Assembly (NCBI GenBank): GCA_020636375.1 | Contig: JACJXZ010000014.1 | Location: 62,001-126,000, forward strand | Direction of reading: 5' to 3' | From: Lewinellaceae bacterium | GTDB taxonomy: Bacteria > Bacteroidota > Bacteroidia > Chitinophagales > Saprospiraceae | Length of the DNA stretch: 64,000 bases | Part shown: one piece after another, positions 26,060-35,057 of the stretch | How the letters are laid out: every line of letters starts with the position of its first letter | Position numbering within the stretch: position 1 is the stretch's first letter | The notes under the pieces: generated by a model | The model's database searches: none | What the model saw: only the letters and a program-made list of their open reading frames with translations | What the model was told of the DNA's origin: nothing | Position numbers and translations under genes: made by a program

Positions 26060-29000
26060 TTAATTAGCTTTCACAAACCGCTTGGTCAGTATCTCCTCTC
26101 CGGTGTTGACCGTGAGGATGTACATGCCCGGCGTCATTTGCAGGCCGGACAATTGCAGGTTGACAGTGCTGCCGTCGACGTTGTGCACGCCGCGGTACAG
26201 CTCCCGCCCGTCGAGGGCCAGGATGCTGACGGTAGCCCTGTCCGAAGGCACGTTGGCCAGCGCGATGTTCAGCTCGTCGGCCGCCGGGTTGGGGAACACC
26301 TCAAAGGCTGCCGGCTCGTCGTACGCGGCGGTAGTTGCCGGGCCGGACGGGCGGAACACCGGGCCGCCGCTGATCACGACATCGTCGAAGGTGGCGTTCG
26401 TCGTCACGCCGTTGAAGTAGCTGGAGACGATCATGCCGGTCTTGACACAGGACGGCATGCCGCCGATGTACTGCTGGTAGATGGTCATCCAGGAGAACCC
26501 GTCGAAGGAAACGGCGGCGAAGAAGTAGTCGCCGCTGCGGGTCAGGCGCACGTAATCGGTGAACGCGGTAAAGGACGGCAACCAGAACAGGTAGTAGGGC
26601 GCATTGGGGAAGGGCCGGTACTCTACGTACTTCTGGTTGTTGGCATAGCGCACGATCGAAATCCTCCGGGCGCCCGGGGCATCCGATTCCTGCATGGTGA
26701 TGCCGGCAAAGCCGGTGGACGGGAAGACGCTGGTGATTTTGGCGCTGATTGAACCGCCGTTGCAGGTCTCTGTCCCGACAAAGGTCATCTGGTCCTGCCC
26801 GGCGTAGGTGTGGCCGCAGGTGGAGCTGATGTAGTAGGTGTCGGAGTTGCTGTCGTAAGCGGCGTCGTTGAAGAAGCCGTTGCATCCGATGTTGGTGACC
26901 ATGAAGTCGCCGGGGATGCCGCAGTTCTGGCTGGAATTGACGTTGGACTCGCCCGGCGTGATGCACTGCACGGAGAAGTCGGCGTTGTTCTGGTCCGTAT
27001 CCATGCCGTCCATGAACCGGCCGATGCCCCGCAGCGGGGTGGGCGGGTCGACGAGGTTGTCGCCCGAGCCTTCGGTGAAGCCGGTGGTGGAGCCTCCGTA
27101 ACTCACCGCGTCGACGATGGCGCTGATGTAGAGCAGGGCCACGGCGTCGGGGTCGCCATTCTGGATGAGGTTGGTATTCGGAGAGACGTCCAGGTCGCAG
27201 TTGGGCGTGGTGGCGCCGTTGCCGCAGATGACGAAGTAGTCGCCCGGTGCCAGCATCACTGCCGGCAGCTGGAAGTCGCCGTAGATTTGGCCATTGGCGC
27301 CGTTCACGAAGATGATGGAGTAGTCCGACAGGTTGATGGCCCGGGAGCAGGGGTTGTACAGCTCGACGAATTCGCGGTCGTCGGTGCTGGGGTTGTTGTA
27401 GTCCAGCTCGTTGATCACCGGAGTGCATTCGGGCAGGGAGCAGGGGAAAACCGCCGGGCCGATGCCGTCGGCCGAACAGCTTTCGGCAGTGAAAGAGGCC
27501 GTCACCAGTACCGGCAGGGTGTTGGCCGGCAGTTCGACGTTGGAGAACACGGCTTGGCCACCGGTAATGGCGCCGGCCGGAATCTTGGTGATGAAGCCGT
27601 TGGGGCCGTACAGCTCCAGGTCGCCGGTGGATGGCGGGTTGCTGACGGATACGGTCACCGTTGCCAGGTAGTAATCGTCGTCCTGGCTGGTGGTGCCGTC
27701 GTCATCGCAGCCGGAAGTGGCCGTCACCGTCACGCTCGTGATGAGGCAGGTGGGGATGACGACGCAATCGCTCAGGTGGACGCCCAGCCCGTCGAAGGTA
27801 TTGTTCGGGAAGGCCTCCCATTCGGTAGCCAGCGTGGTGAAGTCGACGCCGGTCGGGTTCGTGGTTACGCCCTGCGATACGGAAGCGATCCGGCGGAGGG
27901 TCCGGTCTGCTGTAGAATAGCCGGGCGCCGTCCAGGCGCTGCCGGGGTCGATGCCGATGACGCCGAAGATGTCGGCGGTCGTGCCGGTAGCGGTATTGAA
28001 GAGTTCGACGGCGTCGTCTCCGTTGTAGTTGACCGCGCCGGCGACCACGCCGCCGGTGAAGTTGGTGGCGTTTCCATTTTTGAACACCATCACGCCGCCG
28101 CTGGGCAGCACGCCGCCGCCGGCGAGGTTGGAAATGCTGGAAGGCGCAGTGCTGCCGTTGCTGTAGAGCCTGAGTTCGTAGTTGGCCAGGTCGACCGGGC
28201 CGCCGGTGGGGTTGTATACTTCGATGTATTTTTCAAAACTGGAACCCTCCACGTACTCGGAGATGAAGAGCTCGGCGCAGCTGCCGCCGTTGCCGCCGCC
28301 GCCGCCGCTGCAATCGCTCGGGGCGAACTGGCAGCCTGCCGGCACCTGGCTCGCGGCATTGTCCAGGATCCAGTTGGCGGGGTTGTTGATGGCCGAGAGC
28401 AGGCTTGCGGTGGTTCCGCTTTCGGCGCTGCAGTTGTAGCGGCCGTTGTCTATTTCGCTGACGTTGAGGGCGGTCTCGCCGTCCACCAGGCCGGCTGGCA
28501 CTGCCGAGGTGGAGGAACTCGTCGCATCTGCCGCCCATCCGGCACCGTCGAAGTTGATGGCGGCAACAAAGGCAGGAGTGGCGTCCTCTCCCTGGTAGGC
28601 CAGGATCTGGTCGCCGCTGGTGCCTAACAGCAGGCTGCCGGTGGCGGTCAGGGCGCCGACCGAGTTACCCTGGGCGTCGGTGGGGCCGCTGGCCGTGACT
28701 ACGACTTCGGTGCCGCAGGCAATGTCGGAAGTGAACCCGACGAGCCAGATGCCTTCAGTAGCGCGGAAACTGCCGGTGGAGGCCACCCAGCCGTTATCGG
28801 TAAACTTGATGACTGTGCCGGAGGGAATCGGGGCGAGGGCTACGAAAGAAAAGCCGTCGGGGTCATCCGAATCGAAACTCACAAAAGCGATGTCGCCCGG
28901 GCTGAGCTGCATGCTGCCGCCGCCGCCGCCGGGGCCGCCGCTGCAATCGGTCGGGGCGAACAGGCAGCTGGCGGGCACCTGCTTCGAAGAATCGCTGCCC

Positions 29001-29605
29001 AGCCAGTTGGCGCTATCGTTTATCGCCGCCAGGAGGTCGGCCTTGGAGCCGCTCTCGATCACGCAGCTGTACTGAGCATTGTCGATCTCGCCAAGGTCTA
29101 CGGCGGTAATGCCGTTGGCCAGGCCCATGGGCAGGGCAGAGGTGGAGGAGCTCGTAGCGTCCGACCATCCGGCGCCGTCGAAGTTGACGGCGGCGATGAA
29201 GGTGGGCGCGGCGTCGTCGCCCTGGTAGGCCAGGATCTGGTCGCCGCTGCTGCTCAGGGCCAGGCTGCCGGTGGTGGCCAGGGTGCCGACCGAAGCGCCC
29301 TGGAGGTCCGCCGCGCCGGCGGCCGTGACCACGACTTCCGTCCCGCAGGAAATTTCAGTGGTGAACGTCACCTCCCATACCCCCTCATTCGCCCGGAAGC
29401 TGTTGGTGGAGGCGATCCAGCCGTTGTCGGTAAATTTGATGGCCGTCCCGGATGGGATCGTAGCCAGGGCTAAAAAGGAAAACGCATCAGGGTCGTCGGC
29501 ATCGAAGCTGACAATAGCGATGTCCCCTGCGCTCAACTGGGCATTGGCGGTGCCGGCAAGCGCCATTGCCAGAAGCAAACAGAATAACTTGGAAAAATGT
29601 CTCAT
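26060..29605 (-). CDS. Exported protein with duplicated N-terminal domain, two lamin-tail domains and T9SS signal
   Basis: 1181 residues from the ATG at 29605, which starts a signal peptide (MRHFSKLFCLLLAMALAG); an upstream in-frame ATG at 29674 is rejected. Residues about 22-215 and 230-430 are two copies of one domain (LSxGDIAxVSFDxDDPDxFS ... IKFTDNGW ... GDQILAYQG), separated by a Gly-rich linker. Two lamin-tail domains follow (ELFISEYVEGSSFEKYIEVY; VINELDYNNPSTDDREFVEL). A concanavalin-like/DUF1349-type stretch comes next (SGDYFFAAVSFDGFSWMTIY), then a type A sorting domain (EVFPNPAADELNIALANVP ... EILTKRFVKAN). Lamin-tail proteins in Bacteroidota are often exported nucleases or surface proteins, but no catalytic domain is evident here. 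It is single-gene. Confidence 0.88.
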   Translation of the reverse strand: MRHFSKLFCLLLAMALAGTANAQLSAGDIAIVSFDADDPDAFSFLALATIPSGTAIKFTDNGWIASTNSFRANEGVWEVTFTTEISCGTEVVVTAAGAADLQGASVGTLATTGSLALSSSGDQILAYQGDDAAPTFIAAVNFDGAGWSDATSSSTSALPMGLANGITAVDLGEIDNAQYSCVIESGSKADLLAAINDSANWLGSDSSKQVPASCLFAPTDCSGGPGGGGGSMQLSPGDIAFVSFDSDDPDGFSFVALAPIPSGTVIKFTDNGWVASTGSFRATEGIWLVGFTSDIACGTEVVVTASGPTDAQGNSVGALTATGSLLLGTSGDQILAYQGEDATPAFVAAINFDGAGWAADATSSSTSAVPAGLVDGETALNVSEIDNGRYNCSAESGTTASLLSAINNPANWILDNAASQVPAGCQFAPSDCSGGGGGNGGSCAELFISEYVEGSSFEKYIEVYNPTGGPVDLANYELRLYSNGSTAPSSISNLAGGGVLPSGGVMVFKNGNATNFTGGVVAGAVNYNGDDAVELFNTATGTTADIFGVIGIDPGSAWTAPGYSTADRTLRRIASVSQGVTTNPTGVDFTTLATEWEAFPNNTFDGLGVHLSDCVVIPTCLITSVTVTATSGCDDDGTTSQDDDYYLATVTVSVSNPPSTGDLELYGPNGFITKIPAGAITGGQAVFSNVELPANTLPVLVTASFTAESCSADGIGPAVFPCSLPECTPVINELDYNNPSTDDREFVELYNPCSRAINLSDYSIIFVNGANGQIYGDFQLPAVMLAPGDYFVICGNGATTPNCDLDVSPNTNLIQNGDPDAVALLYISAIVDAVSYGGSTTGFTEGSGDNLVDPPTPLRGIGRFMDGMDTDQNNADFSVQCITPGESNVNSSQNCGIPGDFMVTNIGCNGFFNDAAYDSNSDTYYISSTCGHTYAGQDQMTFVGTETCNGGSISAKITSVFPSTGFAGITMQESDAPGARRISIVRYANNQKYVEYRPFPNAPYYLFWLPSFTAFTDYVRLTRSGDYFFAAVSFDGFSWMTIYQQYIGGMPSCVKTGMIVSSYFNGVTTNATFDDVVISGGPVFRPSGPATTAAYDEPAAFEVFPNPAADELNIALANVPSDRATVSILALDGRELYRGVHNVDGSTVNLQLSGLQMTPGMYILTVNTGEEILTKRFVKAN

Positions 29606-29714
29606 ACGCGTATGGCGTTTTTGGTTTATAAAAGTTTGTTGATGTCCGGGATGGGGGGCGGGCAACACGTGCAATACCAGTCCCGCCAGGCGGGAAACGG
29701 TAGTATTTGACTAT

Positions 29715-29872
29715 GGGGCCGGAGAAAAATAAGTTCCTCATTTCAGGCGAGCTATTTTTCCGCCAGGCAAGGCGCGGGGAGGGAGTATAGCGGCGCTACA
29801 TGACCGATCCCGCAACGCAGCCTGGCGGAAAAAGAGCCGTATCAAATGGGGAAGTTATTCTTCTCCGGGCCC
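29715..29872. repeat. 158-bp imperfect palindrome (GGGCCGGAGAA ends)
   Basis: Left arm GGGGCCGGAGAAAAATAAGT ... TTTTTCCGCCAGGC; right arm GCCTGGCGGAAAAA ... TTATTCTTCTCCGGGCCC. The arms are about 54 bp with a ~45-bp loop. A half-copy of the end (AGGGCCGGATAAAATAAGTT) appears at about 49903, so this is a dispersed element. There is no ORF. It lies upstream of the lamin-tail gene. Confidence 0.6.
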
Positions 29873-29932
29873 TAAAATAAAGGGGGGCAACACGCCCGGC
29901 TGCGAAGGCCGGGTTTATGGAGGGTCGTCTTT

Positions 29933-30097
29933 AAGAAGCTGTTTGAATTTGATCCTCAGGTTTTGCTATGGCCCTTTTTCCGCCGCTCCGCGTTGCGCAA
30001 ATCCTTATTTAGCGCTGCTAAACTCCGGTTTGCGCGCCTTGATCGGCGAAAAAATGCCTCATAACAAATTCCAGAAACCAAATTCCAACAGCTTCTT
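29933..30097. mobile_element. MITE-like element, copy 2 (AAGAAGCTGTTTGAATTT ends)
   Basis: AAGAAGCTGTTTGAATTT on the left faces CAAATTCCAACAGCTTCTT on the right over 165 bp, with an internal TTGCGCAAATCC/GGTTTGCGCG pairing. Length and architecture match the copy at 12731-12898, and the ends are nearly the same as the hairpin at 59229-59283. The rest of 29606-30279 holds a small CCCGGC/GCCGGG hairpin (29893-29912) and no gene. Confidence 0.6.
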
Positions 30098-30279
30098 ACA
30101 GGTTGTAAATTTAATGATTTTTTATAAAGGGTTTCAGGGAAAGAAGGGGGAAAATAGAGAAATATGAAAAATTAATATTCATTTAACTAAAAATATAAGC
30201 TTGCAGCCATCTTTGCTTACCTTCCCAGGCAGTTTTACGCAGATGGAGGGAAAAAGTTTTACTTTTACGCAAAAAATCC

Positions 30280-30882
30280 ATGCAGTCGGTTTTCAGTGCC
30301 TATTTACAGTTGGGGTTCGGCCATATTGCGGACTTAAACGGATATGACCACATTCTTTTTGTGGTGGCGCTCTGTGCCATTTACCGGCTGCGGGAATGGC
30401 GGAAGGTGGCGCTGCTGGTCACGGCCTTCACCCTGGGGCACTCTCTGACGCTGGCCCTGGCGGCCCTGGATGTTATCCCGGTCAATTCCGCCTGGGTGGA
30501 ATTCCTGATCCCGTTGACTATCCTGGCCACTGCTCTATATAACGTTATCGCACACCAGGAGGAATCGCAAATGGGCACCTTCAGCCGCAGCCTGCAGGTG
30601 AATTACCTGTTCGCCTTGTTTTTCGGCCTCATCCACGGCATGGGCTTTTCCAACTTCCTCCGCTCCAGCCTGCTGCCGGGAGAGGAAGGGCAACTGGTGA
30701 CGCAGCTGCTCGCTTTTAATATAGGCGTGGAACTGGGCCAGCTGGCCATCGTCGGCGCCGTGCTCTGCCTGTCTTATGTCATGCTCTTCCTGTTGAAAGT
30801 GAAACAACGGGAGTGGAATGTGTTCGTCTCCGGATCAGCCTTCGGGCTGGCGCTGGTGATGGCGCTGGAAAGGGTGCCGTGA
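30280..30882 (+). CDS. HupE/UreJ-family membrane protein
   Basis: 200 residues with about six hydrophobic segments. The family's metal-ligand-like motifs are seen: GHIADLNGYDHILF (His15, Asp23, His24), TLGHSLTLALA (His53) and FGLIHGMGFSN (His118). HupE/UreJ proteins are inner-membrane proteins linked with nickel uptake for hydrogenase or urease in some bacteria. In Bacteroidota the same family commonly sits beside DUF6702 proteins and the metal is not established. The DUF6702-like gene at 31192 follows on the same strand after a long palindrome, so the two may function together. The start is the first ATG, preceded by an AT-rich stretch. Confidence 0.87.
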   Translation: MQSVFSAYLQLGFGHIADLNGYDHILFVVALCAIYRLREWRKVALLVTAFTLGHSLTLALAALDVIPVNSAWVEFLIPLTILATALYNVIAHQEESQMGTFSRSLQVNYLFALFFGLIHGMGFSNFLRSSLLPGEEGQLVTQLLAFNIGVELGQLAIVGAVLCLSYVMLFLLKVKQREWNVFVSGSAFGLALVMALERVP

Positions 30883-30888
30883 GGGGGG

Positions 30889-30981
30889 GAGGGTAATATT
30901 GTTGGCTTGGGGGGGCTTGGGGGGATTGTTATATTGCTATATTGTTGGCTCGGGGGGGCTTGAGGGGAATTGTTATATTGC
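30889..30981. repeat. Simple repeat of TTGTTATATTG and GGGGGGCTT words
   Basis: TAATATTGTTGGCTTGGGGG, ATTGTTATATTGCTATATTG and AATTGTTATATTGC alternate with G-runs. TTGTTATATTG words also occur at 18929-18956. No coding potential. Confidence 0.55.
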
Positions 30982-30986
30982 TTCTA

Positions 30987-31164
30987 ATTCTATTTTGTTA
31001 ACTTAAAGTTTCGTGCCATCTGGAGCGCGGGCCCCGACAAAAATCGGGGCAGGCTCTCCAGGCCCGCTGCCTTCTAAAAGAAAGGGTTTTATGAAATTTT
31101 AAATCTATTTTTGCATGCTCGCGGGCCTGGAGGCCCGCGCTCCTTTTAAGTTAACAAAGTAGAA
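30987..31164. repeat. 178-bp imperfect palindrome (TTCTATTTTGTTAACTTAAA ends)
   Basis: Outer arms TTCTATTTTGTTAACTTAAA and TTTTAAGTTAACAAAGTAGAA; second arms GGAGCGCGGGCC/GGCCCGCGCTCC; inner hairpin CCCCGAcaaaaaTCGGGG (31032-31049). It lies between the HupE/UreJ gene and the DUF6702-like gene, where it could separate or modulate their transcripts. Confidence 0.6.
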
Positions 31165-31191
31165 CTAAGTGCCATAAGAATTAAAGAAAAT

Positions 31192-31755
31192 ATGAAAACG
31201 ATACTGGTAGCGGCAATAACATTATGTTGTGGGGGGCTGGCCCCACCTCAGCAATGGGGCCATGAAGCCATGAAACCATCTGCTTCTGGTTTTCCGGCAC
31301 GTTCGGACCACGACTTCCACGTCAGCAAGTGCCTGGTGGAGTACAACGAGGGCGAGCAGGCCCTGCAGGTGAGCCTGCACCTCTTCATTGACGACCTGGA
31401 GGAAGCCCTGCGCCGGCAGGGTGCCGATGGACTCTTCCTCTGCACCCCAAAGGAGCACGAGCAGGCCGAACAGCACATCTACCGCTACCTGCAGCAGCAT
31501 TTCCGCTTCGTCGTCAATGGCAGCCCGCGGGATTATACCTTCATCGGCAAGGAAGTGTCGGAAGACCTGATGGCGGTGTGGTGCTACCTGGAGATTGCCG
31601 GCGTTTCCAGCCTGAAAACCTTACAGGTCAGCAACGACCTGCTGATGGAGGTGTTCGACGACCAGAAAAACCTGGCGAGCATCAACGGCCCGGGCGGCAA
31701 ACAGGGACTGATGCTCTTCCAGAAAGGGGACACGGTGAAGAGGGCACAGTATTGA
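31192..31755 (+). CDS. DUF6702-like exported protein
   Basis: 187 residues. There is a short hydrophobic N-terminus (KTILVAAITLCCGGL), then an insert MKPSASGFPARSD, and the recognisable core HDFHVSKCLVEYNEGEQALQ ... HLFIDDLEEALR ... YRYLQQHFRFVVNG ... MAVWCYLEIAGV ... SNDLLMEVFDDQKNLASING. This pattern matches, from memory, the DUF6702 family of Bacteroidota, found beside HupE/UreJ membrane proteins and sometimes M1 peptidases; the function is unknown. It follows the HupE/UreJ gene on the same strand (310 bases apart, across a palindrome). The start ATG gives a possible but not ideal signal peptide. Confidence 0.75.
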   Translation: MKTILVAAITLCCGGLAPPQQWGHEAMKPSASGFPARSDHDFHVSKCLVEYNEGEQALQVSLHLFIDDLEEALRRQGADGLFLCTPKEHEQAEQHIYRYLQQHFRFVVNGSPRDYTFIGKEVSEDLMAVWCYLEIAGVSSLKTLQVSNDLLMEVFDDQKNLASINGPGGKQGLMLFQKGDTVKRAQY

Positions 31756-31975
31756 CCCTGTGAAATAAACCGGACGTGCCAATTTCAGGCTTGCCCTGAT
31801 GGACTAGAAGGGTGGCGCATTTATTTATAGACAGGATGAACAGGAAAGACAGGATTCCGCAGCCTTGATTTGGCCACTTCCCCCTCATTGACCGCCGAAG
31901 CCAAAGGCGAAGGTGGTTCGGGGGGATCGAGGGGGGCTGGCAGGCCAGGTTTTGCAGGCTCCGTTTTAGCCACCT

Positions 31976-32236
31976 CCCCCCTTCGGGCTACGGGTTGTAC
32001 ATAGATGGGCAATGGGCTGCCATCAGCCTGAAAGGCTGAAATAGGAATAGCCCAGGGCATCGCCCTGGGCGGCAAATGGCCGTTCAATTACGCCCTGAAA
32101 GGGCAAAATAATTTATATCGCCCCTTCAGGGCTATGGTTTGGCACCCGATGTCGCCCAGGGCGATGCCCTGGGCTGGGTTATATCAGCCCGTTGGGCTGA
32201 CAGTAAGATATGTACAACTCGTAGCCCTTCGGAGGG
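31976..32236. repeat. 261-bp long palindrome (GCCCTGAAAGGGC type)
   Basis: Four nested arms: CCCCTTCGGGCTACGGGTTG/CAACTCGTAGCCCTTCGGAG, CAGCCTGAAAGG/CCCGTTGGGCTG, AGCCCAGGGCATCGCCCTGG/CCAGGGCGATGCCCTGGGCT, and the centre CGCCCTGAAAGGGC/GCCCCTTCAGGGC. A direct repeat GGGATCGAGGGGGGCT flanks it (about 31923 and 32234). The self-complementary pieces resemble dispersed palindromes common in large environmental genomes. There is no gene in 31756-32305. Confidence 0.65.
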
Positions 32237-32305
32237 ATCGAGGGGGGCTAAAGAGCCTAAACCACCCCGCACTCCGACTGTTATATTGATTGACAAACCG
32301 AACCA

Positions 32306-32557
32306 ATGAGCCGAATACTGAAAAAAATATTCATTTTGCCCATCCGGTTTTACCAGATGGCCATATCCCCGATGCTGGGGCCCACCTGCCGGTTCAAGCC
32401 CACCTGTTCGCACTATATGATCGGCGCCATTGAAGAATGGGGGGTATTAAAAGGCGTATGGCTGGGGCTGAAGCGCATCTTCAAGTGCCACCCCTGGGGG
32501 CCGCACGGCTACGACCCGGTGCCGGAAAATCCTGAAAAAAAATCAAAAGCAGTATAA
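32306..32557 (+). CDS. yidD: YidD membrane-insertion efficiency factor
   Basis: 83 residues. The YidD signature is clear: LPIRFYQMAISPMLGPTCRF, KPTCSHYMIGAIEEWG, then GLKRIFKCHPWGPHGYDPVP. This small amphipathic, cysteine-containing protein associates with the inner membrane near the YidC/Sec route and helps membrane-protein insertion. It is usually encoded by rnpA-yidC, but here it precedes hemB: its TAA overlaps the hemB ATG by one base (ATAATG), implying translational coupling. The length is normal for the family. Confidence 0.95.
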   Translation: MSRILKKIFILPIRFYQMAISPMLGPTCRFKPTCSHYMIGAIEEWGVLKGVWLGLKRIFKCHPWGPHGYDPVPENPEKKSKAV

Positions 32558-33549
32558 TGATGTTAAGAAGGCCAAGACGAAACCGGCGCAGCGGCGCCAT
32601 CCGCGGGCTGGCGCAGGAAACCCACCTGGGGCCGGAGCACCTGGTGCAACCCCTCTTCCTCGTCGACGGGAAAGGGGTGCGGGACGAGATTTCCTCCCTG
32701 CCGGGAAGCTTCCGGTTGTCCACCGACGAAGCCCTGCGGGAGATCGAAAGTTGTATGGAGCTGGGCGTAAAAAGCTTCATCGCCTTTCCAAAAGTCGCCG
32801 ATGCGCTGAAAGATAAACGGGCCACCCACAGCTACAGCAGCGACAACTTCTACCTGAAGGCCGCCCGGGAGATCAAGGCCCGCTTCCCGGAAGCCTGCCT
32901 GATCAGCGATGTCGCTATGGACCCTTATAGCTCCGACGGGCACGACGGCTTCGTCTATAACGGAGAGATCGTCAATGACGAAACCCTGCACATCCTCCAG
33001 AAGATGGCCCTGGCCCAGGCGGAAGCCGGCTTCGACATCCTCGGCCCTTCCGATATGATGGACGGGCGGGTGGAGGCCATCCGCATCGCCCTGGACGAGG
33101 AGGGCTACAACAACACCGGCATCATGTCGTACACGGCCAAGTACGCCAGCGCCTTCTACGGGCCCTTCCGCGATGCGCTGGACAGCGCCCCGAAAGCGAG
33201 CGGGGAAGATATCCCCAGAGATAAAAAAACGTACCAGATGAACCCGGCCAACCGCCGGGAGGCCCTCATCGAAGGCGAACTGGACACTATGGAGGGCGCC
33301 GACTTCCTCATGGTCAAACCCGCCCTCAATTACCTGGACGTGATCCTGCTCATGAAGCAAAGCTTCGAACTGCCGATCGCCGCCTATCACGTCAGCGGGG
33401 AATGCGCCATGCTGCTGGCCGCCTGCCGCAACGGCTGGCTCGACTACGAACAGGCTATGCCCGAAACCCTGCTCAGCATCCGCCGCGCCGGCGCGGATGT
33501 GATCATCACCTACTTCGCCAAAGATTTTGGGAAATTGGTGGCAGGGTAG
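32557..33549 (+). CDS. hemB: Delta-aminolevulinic acid dehydratase (porphobilinogen synthase)
   Basis: 330 residues, normal for HemB. It condenses two 5-aminolevulinate molecules to porphobilinogen in tetrapyrrole synthesis. The two Schiff-base lysines are Lys195 (SYTAKYASAFYGP) and Lys254 (ADFLMVKPALNYLD). The metal region reads DVAMDPYSSDGHDG (about 118-131), with aspartates where zinc enzymes have a three-cysteine cluster, so a magnesium-type enzyme is predicted. The allosteric/phosphate strand LGPSDMMDGRV is present. The start overlaps the yidD stop. Downstream (33550-33612) is a GA-rich simple repeat and no further gene in the unit. Confidence 0.97.
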   Translation: MMLRRPRRNRRSGAIRGLAQETHLGPEHLVQPLFLVDGKGVRDEISSLPGSFRLSTDEALREIESCMELGVKSFIAFPKVADALKDKRATHSYSSDNFYLKAAREIKARFPEACLISDVAMDPYSSDGHDGFVYNGEIVNDETLHILQKMALAQAEAGFDILGPSDMMDGRVEAIRIALDEEGYNNTGIMSYTAKYASAFYGPFRDALDSAPKASGEDIPRDKKTYQMNPANRREALIEGELDTMEGADFLMVKPALNYLDVILLMKQSFELPIAAYHVSGECAMLLAACRNGWLDYEQAMPETLLSIRRAGADVIITYFAKDFGKLVAG

Positions 33550-33612
33550 GGGAGAGGGGGAGAGCGGGTGAGAGGGAGAGAGGGTGAGCGGGAGAGAGGG
33601 GGAGAGGGGGAG
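33550..33612 (+). repeat. GGGAGA-rich simple repeat after hemB
   Basis: About 60 bases of GGGGAGA/GGGTGA/GAGAGGG units directly after the hemB stop. The rest of 33613-34173 holds an AT-rich leader, a terminator at 33836-33868 and TA-rich promoter-like words (TAATTTTG at 33978) before the sigma gene. CCTACTGTGAAAACGCC at about 33682 is the inverse of a string at about 19940. Confidence 0.5.
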
Positions 33613-33835
33613 CTTGTACAGGTTGGACAACCTTCTATATACCCAATGCGGCAAAAAGGCCCCCGGCCCCCACCTATGCGGCCTACTGTGAAAACGCCTG
33701 TGTGTTCTATGCGATAAAAGCCCCTTCGCCCCCCAAACTAGGTGCATGAACCCGCGAGATTGCTATTTTCCCACTCTTTTCTCCTTTTTATTTTTGTTTT
33801 TTCAATGCAAATGATGGATCTTTAACCCCATGCCA

Positions 33836-33868
33836 AAAAAAGCCGGCGATTTTTGATTGCCGGTTTTT
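33836..33868 (+). terminator. Intrinsic terminator
   Basis: AAAAAAGCCGGCGA, loop TTTTTGA, TTGCCGGTTTTT: a GC stem flanked by an A-run and a T-run, usable in both directions. It ends transcription from the yidD-hemB side before the sigma-factor leader. Confidence 0.75.
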
Positions 33869-34173
33869 ATTTTTCCGGATCAGGCGTTCGCCTTATTTAA
33901 TCCTGCGGTTTCTTAAATTTTTTAGGATAATCGGCGCAAAATCCTACTCTGTTTAAGATTTATTTTGTAAGGCCCGTTAATTTTGTGTTAATATTTAAAA
34001 AAAAATGCGGGTTATATTCGCAATTTCGACTAATTGCCATTATATTTACGCCATCTTAATATTTCACGCTTCTACATCATCTTTTTTATAACCAAAATGC
34101 TAGTCTATAGAAAGTAACTTCTACACTAAATAATTGCTTACATAAGATCCCATAACGCAAACATTATTTAGTT

Positions 34174-34755
34174 ATGCAAGTTACGCCGCTTAATGACCAG
34201 CAGCTTATTGGCCGTTATCTGGAGGGTGATGAACGCGCCTTCGAAGAATTGCTGAACCGCCATCAGCAGAAGATTTATACCTCCATCTACCTCTTCGTTA
34301 AAGATCAAAGCCTGGCCGAAGATATCTTCCAGGAAGTTTTCATAAAAATCATCGACACCCTGCGCAAGGGCAAATACAACCACGAAGGCAAATTCCTGCA
34401 GTGGGCCCTCCGCATTTCCTACAACATGTGCGTCGACTACTTCCGCCGAGCCAAGCGCCGCCCCAAGGTTTCCCCCACCGAGACCTTCGACATCTTCGAC
34501 GTGCTCCAGGTGACGGATGACAATGCCGAACAGCGCATCATCCGCAGCCAGACTCACGACAAGGTGCGGGCGCTGGTGGACATGCTGCCGCCCGAGCAGC
34601 GCGAGGTCGTTATCCTCCGCCACTACGCCGACATGAGTTTCAAGGAAATTGCCAAGCTGACCCGCGTGAGCATCAACACCGCCCTGGGCCGCATGCGCTA
34701 CGCCCTGATCAATATCCGCAAAATGGTCGAGGAAAGAGATATCGTACTACAGTAA
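34174..34755 (+). CDS. ECF (sigma-70 family) RNA polymerase sigma factor
   Basis: 193 residues. Region 2 is clear (DERAFEELLNRHQQKIYTSI ... DQSLAEDIFQEVFIKII ... FLQWALRISYNMCVDYFRRA), and region 4 ends the protein (LPPEQREVVILRHYADMSFK, EIAKLTRVSINTALGRMRYA). No anti-sigma gene sits next to it: uvrA follows after a terminator. The long AT-rich leader and terminator on each side suggest a monocistronic, independently controlled unit. In Bacteroidota similar sigma factors with a conserved short N-terminus are often general regulators, but the target genes are not visible here. Confidence 0.93.
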   Translation: MQVTPLNDQQLIGRYLEGDERAFEELLNRHQQKIYTSIYLFVKDQSLAEDIFQEVFIKIIDTLRKGKYNHEGKFLQWALRISYNMCVDYFRRAKRRPKVSPTETFDIFDVLQVTDDNAEQRIIRSQTHDKVRALVDMLPPEQREVVILRHYADMSFKEIAKLTRVSINTALGRMRYALINIRKMVEERDIVLQ

Positions 34756-34878
34756 AAGCAAGGAAGGGTGGCAGCGCGGCGCCTCCGGCCGCAGCTCCCC
34801 GTTCCGGAAGTTCATATCCCCCTGACGCCCCTTTGGGGCAATGCATTCTCCTAACACCTGTTATTCCCATATCACCAT

Positions 34879-34919
34879 CGGCCGAAGCAGCAGAAATGCC
34901 GCTTTGGCCGGTTTTTTTA
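34879..34919 (+). terminator. Intrinsic terminator after the ECF sigma gene
   Basis: CGGCCGAAGCAGC (34879-34891) pairs with GCCGCTTTGGCCG, followed by GTTTTTTTAT. A long GC stem plus T7 tract is a strong rho-independent terminator, placed 124 bases after the sigma stop and before uvrA. Confidence 0.85.
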
Positions 34920-35057
34920 TGCTTGCCTAAAACCCTGCCTTCGCTATCTTGTTCCAATACAATACACGCAGGCCATGCCTGTACAGCCCTGGCGAAAAGC
35001 AGCCGCGAAAGCCCTTCCTTCACGGCCGGCGCCTTTTCGTCAAGAAAAAAAATATCC

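Noticed and set aside
33978..33985. TAATTTTG as promoter -7 box of the 34174 sigma gene
   Set aside because: It matches TAnnTTTG, but no upstream TTG-type element at proper spacing was found and the AT-rich leader offers several equivalent words.
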